The notes under the pieces are model-generated. The model was not told where the DNA came from. It worked only from the letters and a program-made list of their open reading frames with translations, and ran no database searches. A stretch of DNA of 64,000 nucleotides from Flavivirga rizhaonensis. Its GTDB lineage: Bacteria > Bacteroidota > Bacteroidia > Flavobacteriales > Flavobacteriaceae. Location of the stretch: assembly GCF_004791695.1 (NCBI RefSeq), contig NZ_SRSO01000002.1:1-64000 (forward strand), read 5' to 3'. Both the position numbers and the translations under genes were made by a program. Below are positions 52,755 to 61,806 of this stretch, piece after piece (the stretch's first letter is position 1; each line of letters opens with the position of its first letter).

Positions 52755-53807
52755 CTAATTCATACTTTTTAATTTTTCAATATCAATCACTTTTATATTT
52801 CTTCCATCGGCTTTTATAATGCCTTGTTTTTTAAACTCTGTTAAAGTTCTAATTAGAGTTTCTGTCGCTATACCGGCAACACTAGCCAAATCGTTTCTTG
52901 AAATCTTTATGGGGTCTTCTGGTCTACGGTTCATCTTTTCGGCAAATTTTAAAATAGTAGATGCAGTTTTTTGGGTAACGGTACCATAAGCCATTTGTAA
53001 AAGTTGTTTCTTAACATCAGATAAATCATCGGTTAAAAGCTCAATGAGTTCCATCACAACTTTATGGTTTTTATTAAGAATATCATTAAAATCAATAATC
53101 GAGACTCCTACAAGCTTAGTGTTGTCAATAGCAGTCGCTGTTTCTTGGTGGGGTATATTTTGTGTAAACGATGTATAGCCAAATAAATCATCTTCTTTAT
53201 ACAGTGCTGTTACCAATTCTTTTCCTTGTTCATCTATTCTATAACATTTTACTGCACCTTGGCTAATTAAGTAAATGTAGTTGGAATGATCTTCTTCACG
53301 GTAAATAACCTCTTCATTTTTAAATGAAAATTCTTCACCATAATCATCAAAAAAGTTTTTTAAATCGTTTAAGTTTTTTAGCTCGTCATTAGGCTCAATA
53401 ATTTCGACGTTTTGATTACGATTTAATTCTTGTAAGATAGATACTTTTGCTAAACGGCTTTCAATAGCGCTTATAAGATCGTCTTCTGTAAAAGGTTTGG
53501 TAATATAATCATCGGCACCTAAATTCATACCTTTTCTAACATCACTACGCTCTGTTTTTGCAGATAAAAATATAAAAGGAATATACTTTGTTAATTTATT
53601 TTTAGAAAGGGTTTTAAGTGCGCTATACCCATCAAGTTCGGGCATCATAATATCACATATAATAATATCTGGATGTTGTTTTTTAGCTTTTGATACACCA
53701 GTTTTTCCATTTGAAGCTGTTAAAACCTTATAGCCTGATAGTTCTAAAAGTTCAGCTATATTCTCTCTTAAAACAGCATCGTCTTCTATGAGTAATACAG
53801 TTGTCAT
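52755..53807 (-). CDS. Response regulator fused to Crp/Fnr DNA-binding module
   Basis: A 350-residue regulator. A receiver domain (1-~125; phospho-acceptor Asp52 in IIICDIMMP, Lys in YITKPFTEDD) is followed by a cyclic-nucleotide-binding-like barrel (~155-275) and an HTH of the Crp type (ISRNDLASVAGIATETLIRTL). In the recognition helix the CRP R180 position is Thr, while Glu and Arg at E181/R185 are kept, as in FNR, which reads TTGAT. No FNR-type Cys cluster is evident. Its ATG overlaps the kinase stop (4 bp), so the pair is coupled. I infer that it binds TGATATATATCA. Confidence 0.9.
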   Translation of the reverse strand: MTTVLLIEDDAVLRENIAELLELSGYKVLTASNGKTGVSKAKKQHPDIIICDIMMPELDGYSALKTLSKNKLTKYIPFIFLSAKTERSDVRKGMNLGADDYITKPFTEDDLISAIESRLAKVSILQELNRNQNVEIIEPNDELKNLNDLKNFFDDYGEEFSFKNEEVIYREEDHSNYIYLISQGAVKCYRIDEQGKELVTALYKEDDLFGYTSFTQNIPHQETATAIDNTKLVGVSIIDFNDILNKNHKVVMELIELLTDDLSDVKKQLLQMAYGTVTQKTASTILKFAEKMNRRPEDPIKISRNDLASVAGIATETLIRTLTEFKKQGIIKADGRNIKVIDIEKLKSMN

Positions 53808-55684
53808 TGTTCTGCTATATTTGGAAATGTTATTGTAAAAGTACTGCCTACATGTTCTTCACTTTCAAAGTAAATAGTACCTCCCAAGTTTTCTAAATGG
53901 TTTTTAGCAATATTTAAACCAATACCCGTGCCTTGAGTGTTGATGACGTTTTCTGCTCTAAAATACCGCTCAAAAATACTTTTTTGGTTTTTTTCAGGTA
54001 TGCCTATACCTTTATCTTTTACCTTGAGTGTTGTAAAAGTGCTGTCTTGTTTAATATGTAAATCTATAACCGTTCTTTCTGGAGAATATTTGATGGCGTT
54101 GTGCAATAAATTTGAGAATATAAGTTGAATAATTTTTTCATCTTGATAAAGTGACATTTCATCAATGTTTTTGGGATACTTTATTTGTTGCCCTTCTTTT
54201 AAAAGCATGTTGGCATTATAGACCACCTCGTTAACCACTTTGCTTAGTTTAAAATGGCTAAACTTATAGTTTACTTTTCCTGTTTCCAGTTTTTCAACTG
54301 ATAAAAAGTCGTTTAGTATGTTGTTTAAAAAGTGAACCTTATCGGTTATCGTTTTTATATGTTTATCGCGCTTTTCTTGGTGTTTGGTTAATTGATATTT
54401 ACTCAGTAATTGACTGGAGGTTAAAATACCACTTAAAGGGGTTTTAAATTCGTGAGAAACCAGAGATAAAAAATTTGTTTTTAACTCATTAAGTTCTTTT
54501 TCTTTACTAAGGGCAATTTTAAGCCGTTGGGTTCTTTCTTCTACTTTATTTTCGAGTTTGGTAGTGTAGTTTTTTCGCTCGGTAATATCTAATATTATTG
54601 CAACAAAAACTTCTTTTTCGCCTAAATTAGATAATTGCAAATGTACTTCTACAGGGTATTCTGTTCCATCTTTACGTTGGTGTACTGTTTCAAACTCTAC
54701 TTTTTCAACATTTTTGTTTAATAAAACATCAATAGTTTTTCTAAATTTAGCTCTATTATCATTAGGTTTTATGTCCAAAGGCGTCATGTTTTTTAATTCC
54801 TCAAGACTGTAACCAATATTCTTTTGCGCGCCGTAGTTTACGTTGATAAATTTTAATGTGTCAACATCAAAAACATAGATTTCATTTAACGATTCATTAA
54901 AAATGGTTGCAAGGTGGTTGCGTTCTTCCTCTGAGTTTTTTCTTAATGTAACATCATTTTGTATACCAATAAAATTGGTAACCATCCCACTGGTATTAGT
55001 TATTGGAAAAACGTATAAATCGTTCCAAAACATAGTGCCGTCTTTTTTATAATTGCGTAGCGTGGCTTGACAGCTCTCACCATTTTTTATAGCCTCCCTT
55101 AGTTTTTTAAGAGGGGCTTGGTCTCTGTCTTTTCCTTGTAAAAACCGGCAGTTATGGTCTAGTATTTCGGCCTCAGAATATCCTGTAAGGTTTTGAAATG
55201 CTGAATTGAAATAGATAATAGGGTTGTCGTGTTTTTGTGCATCTGTAATAATAACACCATTCTTAGCAGATTGTAATGCTTGTGTTCTAAGCATCAAGTT
55301 TTTTTCAATCGCTTTTTTTTCTGAAACATCCCTGACCAAAGCCATAACATAAACCTTATGATAAATGGTAAATGGGTTTAATTCAACTTCCATTGGGAAA
55401 ATGGTACCATTCTTTTTTAAACCATAGAGATCTTTTGCTTCTCCCATTTTTCGGCGTTTTCCTTTTTTGATAAATTTTTCAAAATGTGCAGAATGGCTTG
55501 TATGATAATTGGAAGGGAGAAGTAAATTCAATTCTCTGTTAACAAGCTCACTTTTAGGGTATCCAAAAATATATTCAGCAGATGTATTGATTTCCATTAT
55601 TTTTTGATGATTATCAACAATAATCACGCCTTCCGAAACGGTTTCTAAAAGAATATTGAATATTTCTTGGTCTTGTCGAAACAT
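53804..55684 (-). CDS. LOV-PAS sensor histidine kinase
   Basis: A 626-residue cytoplasmic kinase with three PAS domains (~5-125, ~130-250 and ~255-372), HisKA and HATPase_c. The second PAS is a LOV domain: DHNCRFLQGKDRD with the photoactive Cys179, then NYKKDGTMFWNDLYVFP and FIGIQNDVT, the flavin-site pattern. Phospho-acceptor His411 is in LVSHEFKTPLSGI. The N, G1 and G2 boxes are LLHNAIKYSP, DKGIGIPE and GTGIGLNIAK. There are no transmembrane helices. It should phosphorylate the coupled regulator in response to blue light or flavin redox state (inference). Confidence 0.92.
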   Translation of the reverse strand: MFRQDQEIFNILLETVSEGVIIVDNHQKIMEINTSAEYIFGYPKSELVNRELNLLLPSNYHTSHSAHFEKFIKKGKRRKMGEAKDLYGLKKNGTIFPMEVELNPFTIYHKVYVMALVRDVSEKKAIEKNLMLRTQALQSAKNGVIITDAQKHDNPIIYFNSAFQNLTGYSEAEILDHNCRFLQGKDRDQAPLKKLREAIKNGESCQATLRNYKKDGTMFWNDLYVFPITNTSGMVTNFIGIQNDVTLRKNSEEERNHLATIFNESLNEIYVFDVDTLKFINVNYGAQKNIGYSLEELKNMTPLDIKPNDNRAKFRKTIDVLLNKNVEKVEFETVHQRKDGTEYPVEVHLQLSNLGEKEVFVAIILDITERKNYTTKLENKVEERTQRLKIALSKEKELNELKTNFLSLVSHEFKTPLSGILTSSQLLSKYQLTKHQEKRDKHIKTITDKVHFLNNILNDFLSVEKLETGKVNYKFSHFKLSKVVNEVVYNANMLLKEGQQIKYPKNIDEMSLYQDEKIIQLIFSNLLHNAIKYSPERTVIDLHIKQDSTFTTLKVKDKGIGIPEKNQKSIFERYFRAENVINTQGTGIGLNIAKNHLENLGGTIYFESEEHVGSTFTITFPNIAEQ

Positions 55685-55711
55685 AAAAACATTATGCTTT
55701 TGGATAGTACA

Positions 55712-55788
55712 TTAAAAGTACGAAATATTTGTCTTTATTATGACTGATTTATATCATAAATAATTAATAAATAAGTGTTTACATTTAG
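55712..55788. promoter_or_regulatory. Regulon site i: divergent site between the kinase and terB-like genes
   Basis: TGATTTATATCA at 55745-55756. On the plus strand, 23 nt then TACATTTAG (55780-55788) lead to the TerB-like gene. On the minus strand, 24 nt then TACTTTTAA (55720-55712) lead to the kinase. The regulator may thus control its own synthesis. Confidence 0.65.
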
Positions 55789-55805
55789 ATATAAATTTTA
55801 GTCAA

Positions 55806-56213
55806 ATGAAAACTAAAAGGGAAATAACACCCAAATTTTACCAAAACCTTGGTAAATTGTTTTATGCCGTTGCAGCATCAGATAAACAAGTGCGTGATGA
55901 AGAATTTAATAAACTTAAAGCATTGGTAAAAAAACAATGGTTAAATGCTGATATAGTTAAAGATGATTTTAATTCTAATGCCGTTCGCCAAATAGAGTAT
56001 GTTTTTGAATGGTTACATAAAAATGAAAAATTAAACGCTCAAATGTACTTTGATGATTTTATAAATTATAAAAATGAACACCCACATTTATTTACAAAAA
56101 ATATCAGAAAGCTTATTATGAAAACTGCAGGAGCGATAGCTTCTTCTTTCTCTGGGTTAAACAAATCAGAATTGATAATGCTTGCCAAATTAGATATGGA
56201 ATTAAAAAAGTAG
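55806..56213 (+). CDS. TerB-like helical protein
   Basis: A 135-residue helical protein with GKLFYAVAASDKQVRDEEFNKL (core AVAASDKQVRDEEF), a TerB/DjlA-like acidic helix pattern. TerB-fold proteins bind divalent metals and are associated with tellurite and other stress responses. The family assignment is from pattern only. It is preceded by site i and followed by site h and thioredoxin. Confidence 0.6.
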   Translation: MKTKREITPKFYQNLGKLFYAVAASDKQVRDEEFNKLKALVKKQWLNADIVKDDFNSNAVRQIEYVFEWLHKNEKLNAQMYFDDFINYKNEHPHLFTKNIRKLIMKTAGAIASSFSGLNKSELIMLAKLDMELKK

Positions 56214-56240
56214 TCCAACATAAAATATACCGTAATAATT

Positions 56241-56281
56241 AGGTATATATCATTCAAAATATGAGACGATTTATAAGATTA
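56241..56281 (+). promoter_or_regulatory. Regulon site h: weak site before thioredoxin
   Basis: AGGTATATATCA at 56241-56252 keeps one half-site. A TAAGATTA box begins 21 nt later (56274-56281). Both motif and spacing are off consensus. Confidence 0.35.
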
Positions 56282-56309
56282 ACCCTTAGCGGACAATAAA
56301 TATTAGCAG

Positions 56310-56609
56310 ATGAAAAATAATTTTAATGCCATTATAAATTCCGATACACCAGTTTTAATAGATTTTTATGCCAATTGGTGCGGTCCATGTAAAATGCTTG
56401 CTCCAATTTTAAAAGAGGTAAAAAAAGACCTTAAAGATTCTATAAAAATTGTAAAAATTGATGTCGATAAAAATCAATCCATAGCTGCCAAATATCAAGT
56501 TCGTGGTGTGCCAACCATGATACTTTTTAAAAATGGAAAACAACTTTGGAGACAATCTGGTGTACTTGAAAAAAACGATATAGTTGCTATTATAAATCAG
56601 CATTTTTAA
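56310..56609 (+). CDS. trxA: Thioredoxin
   Basis: A 99-residue cytosolic thioredoxin with active site WCGPCK (Cys24, Cys27) and cis-Pro in VRGVPTMILF. Length is slightly short but complete. It lies in the stress island with its own putative promoter, so it is likely a stress-specific thioredoxin rather than the housekeeping one. Confidence 0.94.
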   Translation: MKNNFNAIINSDTPVLIDFYANWCGPCKMLAPILKEVKKDLKDSIKIVKIDVDKNQSIAAKYQVRGVPTMILFKNGKQLWRQSGVLEKNDIVAIINQHF

Positions 56610-56631
56610 ATGAGTTCATAATAATGTATCA

Positions 56632-56674
56632 TGATGAATATCATTTTGTAATAGGGTTAAACGGGCTATTTTAG
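56632..56674 (+). promoter_or_regulatory. Regulon site j: promoter of the WG-repeat gene
   Basis: TGATGAATATCA at 56632-56643, 23 nt, then TATTTTAG (56667-56674), 26 nt before the ATG. Confidence 0.72.
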
Positions 56675-56699
56675 AATACTTATTATAAAATAGCTTGTC

Positions 56700-57302
56700 A
56701 TGAAAAAAATACTAATTATACTGATACTAATTCCTGTTTTTGCTTTTGCGCAAACAACTGAAGAACTAGATTTTGTTGCACCATTAAATGATGGTATAGC
56801 GGCCGTTAAAAAAGATAATAAATGGGGTTTTATAAATAATAAAGGAACTATTATTATACCTTTTAGAGGTGATTTGGTTTTAACAGAAACAGATAGTTAT
56901 AACTACCCCATTTTTAAAAATAACAGATGTTTAATTTCTGAAAACAGAAAAGGCATAGAATACTTTGGGTATATAGATAAAACAGGCAAAACAATTATAG
57001 AAACCAAATTCTTAAATGCCTCAAATTTTAATAATAATCATGCTTTAGTTTTAGAATTAACAACAAAAATTGTTGGTGAAAATGAGATCCTAAAAAAGAG
57101 AATGGTTTACTATAAATATTTTGAAGTGGTTATTAATACTCAAGGCGATATAAAAGACTACCTATCAGACCCCATTAATGTTGTTTTAGATAAAAAATTT
57201 CTTAAAAAACCTCCAAGAATAACCTCCAAATTTGTTTCAAATACCTTGGTTGCTACTTTAAATAAAAATAAAAAATGGATTATTAAATCTATAAACCTTT
57301 AA
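56700..57302 (+). CDS. Secreted WG-repeat protein
   Basis: A 200-residue protein with a signal peptide (cleavage after AFA, residue ~17) and WG-repeat units: KDNKWGFINNKGTIIIPF and then YFGYIDKTGKTIIETKF. WG-repeat proteins are beta-rich and of unclear role, often outside the cytoplasm. It is a member of the stress regulon by its promoter. Confidence 0.8.
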   Translation: MKKILIILILIPVFAFAQTTEELDFVAPLNDGIAAVKKDNKWGFINNKGTIIIPFRGDLVLTETDSYNYPIFKNNRCLISENRKGIEYFGYIDKTGKTIIETKFLNASNFNNNHALVLELTTKIVGENEILKKRMVYYKYFEVVINTQGDIKDYLSDPINVVLDKKFLKKPPRITSKFVSNTLVATLNKNKKWIIKSINL

Positions 57303-57443
57303 TATGAAATGAGCCTTAACAATTTTTAATACCAACCGATATACTTAATGGTGAAATCGAAGATTCATGAACTCTTTTGAAAAACAATTATTAGTGATGT
57401 GAATAATTACATATGACAGACAAAAAACAATAAATATAAACAG

Positions 57444-58529
57444 ATGAAAGCAAATCTAAACTTAGGCAGTGTTTCAGGTATTAAAATTATAGTACACTGG
57501 ACATTCTTTTTTTTAATTGCGTGGATCGTTTTTAGCGAATTAAAACATGGCGGCACAACCCATAGTATTTTATTTAATATTGCATTGGTTTTAGCTGCTT
57601 TTACATGTGTGGTATTGCATGAGTTAGGGCATGCATTAACCGCTAAGCGTTTTGGCATAGAGACTAAAAAAATAACCTTACTTCCAATAGGAGGTATGGC
57701 AAGTTTAGAACGTATTCCAGAATCGCCTAAACAAGAACTTTTAGTAACAATAGCAGGTCCTTTAGTAAATATTATTATAGCCATATTCCTCTATTTTATA
57801 GTTCCTGTTAATGAATTTATGCATTTAAATTTCACCGAAACATTTGAAACTTTGAGCAGTTTTACATTACAAAACTTTCTGTTTTTTTTATTTATAGTAA
57901 ATGTTGGACTGGTAGTTTTTAACATTATACCAGCTTTTCCTATGGATGGAGGGCGTATTTTAAGGGCTTTACTAGCAATGAAAATGGATCGTGTAAAAGC
58001 TACTCAAATAGCATCAAGCATTGGGCAGGTTATTGCAGTTTTCTTTTTATTAATAGGCTTACTATACAACCCTTTTCTTGTATTTATTGCACTATTTATT
58101 TTTTTAGGCGCTTATGGCGAAAATAAAATGGTACAGCATTTAGTATTGCTTAAAGGGCACAATGTTGAAGATGCTATGCTACTAAACATTACAACGTTTA
58201 AACCTGATGATACTTTAGATATAGTAGTAAATAAACTAATATCTAGCACCGAAAACAGTTTTGTTGTAGTTGAAAATAGTATTGTAAAAGGGGTGCTGTA
58301 TCATCAGGATATTATAGATAATTCCAATAAAAACATATTTGTTAAAGATGTTATGAGTACTGACTTTAAAACAGTTAATAGTAATGATAACCTTGAAGAA
58401 ATATATAAATTAACACATAGTGAAAAATATCCGTTTTTTCCTGTTTTAGAAAATCAAAAACTTGTTGGCGTTATTGACAATATTAATTTGAATGAATATA
58501 TACTGCTACAAATAAAACTAGCATATTAA
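57444..58529 (+). CDS. Site-2 protease (M50) with C-terminal CBS pair
   Basis: A 361-residue membrane zinc protease. HELGH (His59, Glu60, His63) lies in the membrane part, and the third ligand is in PAFPMDGGRILRALL. About six helices end near residue 235. Two CBS domains (~245-355) follow and may bind adenine nucleotides. This layout is common among bacterial SpoIVFB-like/Rip proteases. Within this locus it could cleave an anti-sigma factor or membrane protein according to energy state (inference). It begins the exporter operon. Confidence 0.9.
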   Translation: MKANLNLGSVSGIKIIVHWTFFFLIAWIVFSELKHGGTTHSILFNIALVLAAFTCVVLHELGHALTAKRFGIETKKITLLPIGGMASLERIPESPKQELLVTIAGPLVNIIIAIFLYFIVPVNEFMHLNFTETFETLSSFTLQNFLFFLFIVNVGLVVFNIIPAFPMDGGRILRALLAMKMDRVKATQIASSIGQVIAVFFLLIGLLYNPFLVFIALFIFLGAYGENKMVQHLVLLKGHNVEDAMLLNITTFKPDDTLDIVVNKLISSTENSFVVVENSIVKGVLYHQDIIDNSNKNIFVKDVMSTDFKTVNSNDNLEEIYKLTHSEKYPFFPVLENQKLVGVIDNINLNEYILLQIKLAY

Positions 58530-58531
58530 AT

Positions 58532-59611
58532 ATGAAATTAATTAGATTGATTTGCATACTATTAACTATCGTGTCTTGTTCTGAAAATAAAGACAAAATA
58601 CTTCCTACGGAAAGAAATTTAACTGAATCTGTGTATTCTTCAGTTACCATTCAACCAGATAGCCTGTATCAAGTTTACGCTATTGTTGCAGGTATATTAG
58701 ATGAAAATTTAGTAGAAGAAGGCGATGTGGTTTCGAAGGATACTATTTTAATGCAAATAATAAATAATACGCCTAAACTAAATACTCAAAATGCAAAGTT
58801 AGCTTTAGATTTAGCTAAGGAAAACTATAGTGGAAGTGCGGCTGTTTTAGATGGTATTAAAGATGAAATCGTTGCGGCAAGACTAAAACATATCAATGAC
58901 TCTATCAACTATTACAGACAAAAAAAACTTTGGAAACAACAAATTGGCTCAAAACTACAGTATGACACTAAAAAGCTTAATTACGAATTGGCTTCAAACA
59001 ATCTAAAGCTTATACAAAGTAGATACAACAGAACAAAAAACGAACTTCAAACCCAAGTTAGGCAAGCCGAAAACAACTATAAAAAATCATTAATTACTAC
59101 TAAAGATTTTGCTGTAAAAAGTAAGATTAATGGAAAGGTTTATGCGCTTTACAAAGAACCTGGAGAAATTATAACAACTACAGAGCCATTAGCATCTATT
59201 GGAAGTGCTACACGTTTTATTATTGAAATGTTGATTGATGAAGTTGATATTGTTCGTATATCTGAAAACCAAGAAGTTATTATTCATTTAGATGCCTATA
59301 ATGGCGATGTTTTTACTGGAAAAGTGTCGAAGATTTATCCTAAAAAAGATGAGCGCAATCAAACCTTTAAGGTAGAAGCTGTTTTTAAAAATCTACCAAA
59401 TGTATTATACCCTGGGCTTTCTGGAGAAGCTAATATTATAATAGCAAAAAAGGATAGCGTATTAACCATACCGAAAGCTTATTTAGTAGATGATGATAAA
59501 GTAAAAACTGATGACGGATTAATACCAATAAAAACCGGTTTACAAAACTTGGAATACATTGAAGTTTTATCTGGAATAACTAAAGATACACCTATTTACA
59601 AACCAGAATAA
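58532..59611 (+). CDS. HlyD/MacA-type periplasmic adaptor lipoprotein
   Basis: A 359-residue lipoprotein (TIVSC, Cys16) with the lipoyl/barrel halves (VAGILDENLVEEGDVVSKD and SKINGKVYALYKEPGEII) separated by a coiled-coil hairpin (~95-185). It should link the FtsX-like permease to an outer-membrane channel. It is 2 bp after the protease gene and overlaps the permease gene by 1 bp. Confidence 0.9.
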   Translation: MKLIRLICILLTIVSCSENKDKILPTERNLTESVYSSVTIQPDSLYQVYAIVAGILDENLVEEGDVVSKDTILMQIINNTPKLNTQNAKLALDLAKENYSGSAAVLDGIKDEIVAARLKHINDSINYYRQKKLWKQQIGSKLQYDTKKLNYELASNNLKLIQSRYNRTKNELQTQVRQAENNYKKSLITTKDFAVKSKINGKVYALYKEPGEIITTTEPLASIGSATRFIIEMLIDEVDIVRISENQEVIIHLDAYNGDVFTGKVSKIYPKKDERNQTFKVEAVFKNLPNVLYPGLSGEANIIIAKKDSVLTIPKAYLVDDDKVKTDDGLIPIKTGLQNLEYIEVLSGITKDTPIYKPE

Positions 59612-60873
59612 TGACAAATTGGAACGTTATATTAAACATTGCCAAAACACATTTGCTCACTAAAATAAAGCAAACAGCAACGGCTTCACTTGGTGTAACG
59701 TTCGGAATCGGGTCTTATATCACATTGGTTTGCTTCATGACTGGATTAAATGCCATGTTAGATAATTTAATATTAAACCAAACACCTCATATTCATATTT
59801 ATAATGAAATTGAACCATCAAAAAAGCAACCTATTTCTTTATATGATAATGTGGGTGAAAGTTTTAACGTAGTACATTCCATCAAACCAAAAATAAGTCA
59901 GAAAAAAATTCACAATGCCTTACCTATTATTGATCATTTAGAGAAAAATAAGGATGTACGCGGTGCACTTCCGCAGGTAAAAACACAAATATTTTATATC
60001 GCGGGGTCTATTGAGTTAGGTGGTAATCTTACGGGTATCAATCCCATTGATGAAGCACGATTATTCAATATGGGCGATTATATTGTTGAAGGTTCTACCG
60101 AAGCTTTACAAAATACAGATAATGGTATTTTGTTGGGTATTGGTATTGCTAAAAAAATGTCTTTAAAAGTGGGCGATCGTGTACAGGTTAGTCCTATTAA
60201 TGGAGGGGTTTTTCCTCTAAAAATAGTTGGCTTCTATCAAAGTGGTATTGCAGATTTAGATGCCATTCAAAGTTTTACAAATATAAAAACCATACAGCGT
60301 ATTTTAGGTAAAGCCAACAATTATATCACAGATATTAATGTAAAACTTTATGACATTGAGCAGGCTTTTCCTTTATCAAAAAAGATAGAACAACAATTCA
60401 AGCTTACTGCCATTGATATTAAAACTGCCAATGCACAATTTGAGACGGGAACTACTATTAGAAACCTTATTACCTATGCCGTTTCAATAACACTTCTTAT
60501 TGTAGCGGGGTTTGGTATTTATAACATATTGAACATGCTTATTTATGAAAAAATGAATGATATAGCCATACTAAAAGCTACAGGGTTTTCTGGTAAAGAC
60601 GTACAACTTATTTTTATGAGTCAAGCCATGATTATTGGATTTGTAGGCGGTGTATTGGGCTTGCTTATCGGTTTTGGATTAACAAGTTTAATTGATACCA
60701 TACCGTTTAAAACAGAAGCTTTACCAACGGTTGAAACCTATCCTATAAATTTAAATCCAATGTTTTTTGTTATCGGTTTTTCCTTTGCGATGCTTTCCAC
60801 TTTTTTGGCAGGTTATTTACCATCAAAAAAAGCAAAAAAAATAGACCCAGTTCGAATTATAAGAGGTCAATAA
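59611..60873 (+). CDS. FtsX/MacB-type ABC permease
   Basis: A 420-residue permease with one N-terminal helix (~28-48), a large periplasmic domain (~50-285), and three C-terminal helices forming the FtsX domain (EKMNDIAILKATGFSGKDV coupling region). It belongs to the LolC/MacB group, which extrudes lipoproteins, peptides or drugs by mechanotransmission. The substrate is unknown. It lies between its adaptor and its ATPase. Confidence 0.9.
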   Translation: MTNWNVILNIAKTHLLTKIKQTATASLGVTFGIGSYITLVCFMTGLNAMLDNLILNQTPHIHIYNEIEPSKKQPISLYDNVGESFNVVHSIKPKISQKKIHNALPIIDHLEKNKDVRGALPQVKTQIFYIAGSIELGGNLTGINPIDEARLFNMGDYIVEGSTEALQNTDNGILLGIGIAKKMSLKVGDRVQVSPINGGVFPLKIVGFYQSGIADLDAIQSFTNIKTIQRILGKANNYITDINVKLYDIEQAFPLSKKIEQQFKLTAIDIKTANAQFETGTTIRNLITYAVSITLLIVAGFGIYNILNMLIYEKMNDIAILKATGFSGKDVQLIFMSQAMIIGFVGGVLGLLIGFGLTSLIDTIPFKTEALPTVETYPINLNPMFFVIGFSFAMLSTFLAGYLPSKKAKKIDPVRIIRGQ

Positions 60874-60874
60874 A

Positions 60875-61549
60875 ATGAGTATTGTATTAGAGGCAAAACA
60901 TATCAATAAATATTTTAAAAAACCTGTGTTATTCCATGTTTTAAAGGATATTAATTTCCAAGTTAAAAAAGGAGAATTTGCTTCAATCATGGGGAAATCA
61001 GGTTGTGGGAAATCGACATTGCTCTATATTTTATCAACTATGGATACCGATTATGAAGGTGAACTTCTTTTAAATAATAAACTCATTACAAATCAAAGTA
61101 GAGACCATTTTTCATATATAAGAAATAAACATATCGGGTTTGTCTTTCAATTTCATTACTTATTATCTGAATTTTCAGTTTTAGAAAACGTCATGCTTCC
61201 CGCTAAAAAACTGGCCGAAAAATCACATGAGGAAATTGAACACGATGCTTTTGAAAAATTAAAAATGCTAAACATAGCCCATTTGGCTAAAAAACGAGCG
61301 TCAAGAGTTTCTGGAGGTGAAAAACAACGTATTGCTATTGCCAGGGCTTTAATAAATAATCCATCAATTATAATGGGCGATGAACCTACTGGAAATTTAG
61401 ACAGTCATAATGCTGAAAATGTCTTCAATATTTTCAAAAAATTGAGTGATGAACAAAGGCTATCTCTTTTAATTGTAACCCATGATGAGGATTTTGCCAA
61501 TAAAACCGATCGTATTATTCAAATGGCAGATGGCAAGATTATCTCTTAA
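60875..61549 (+). CDS. LolD/MacB-type ABC ATPase
   Basis: A 224-residue ATPase: Walker A GKSGCGKST, Q-loop FQFHYLL, signature VSGGEKQRIAIARAL, Walker B IIMGDEPTGNLD, H-loop VTHDEDF. It starts 1 bp after the permease gene stops and completes the adaptor-permease-ATPase set. Confidence 0.94.
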   Translation: MSIVLEAKHINKYFKKPVLFHVLKDINFQVKKGEFASIMGKSGCGKSTLLYILSTMDTDYEGELLLNNKLITNQSRDHFSYIRNKHIGFVFQFHYLLSEFSVLENVMLPAKKLAEKSHEEIEHDAFEKLKMLNIAHLAKKRASRVSGGEKQRIAIARALINNPSIIMGDEPTGNLDSHNAENVFNIFKKLSDEQRLSLLIVTHDEDFANKTDRIIQMADGKIIS

Positions 61550-61597
61550 TCCATAAACAATCTACTTAATATTTAACAGTTTCTCGCGGTGCGGAAC

Positions 61598-61641
61598 TGA
61601 TATATATCATTTCTATTGAGGGTTTTAAAAATTATTTTTAA
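61598..61641 (+). promoter_or_regulatory. Regulon site g: promoter upstream of the Ere-like lipoprotein
   Basis: TGATATATATCA at 61598-61609, 23 nt, then TATTTTTAA (61633-61641). It would give a leader of about 160 nt before the ATG at 61807; no other gene is seen in that leader. Confidence 0.6.
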
Positions 61642-61806
61642 CCTAAAATATATTCATAAATAATTTAAGAAACTAAACTAGAAGGGATTACATAAAAGAA
61701 ACTAATTGGTAGGTACTTTTCTTTTAATTAAAAACTGGAAAAGTACTTGGAATTTTATTTGCTTGTTAGCATACGTTTGCACAAAACATCCATAAAAGTA
61801 TAGAAT

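Noticed and set aside
57352..57394. Possible regulon site (TGAAATCGAAGA, 23 nt, ATTATTAG) before the M50 protease gene
   Set aside because: The 12-mer matches the consensus poorly and the box lacks the leading TA; not counted among the sites.
57407..57784. 125-residue minus-strand frame within the M50 protease gene
   Set aside because: Antisense shadow of a well-supported gene with catalytic motifs on the plus strand.
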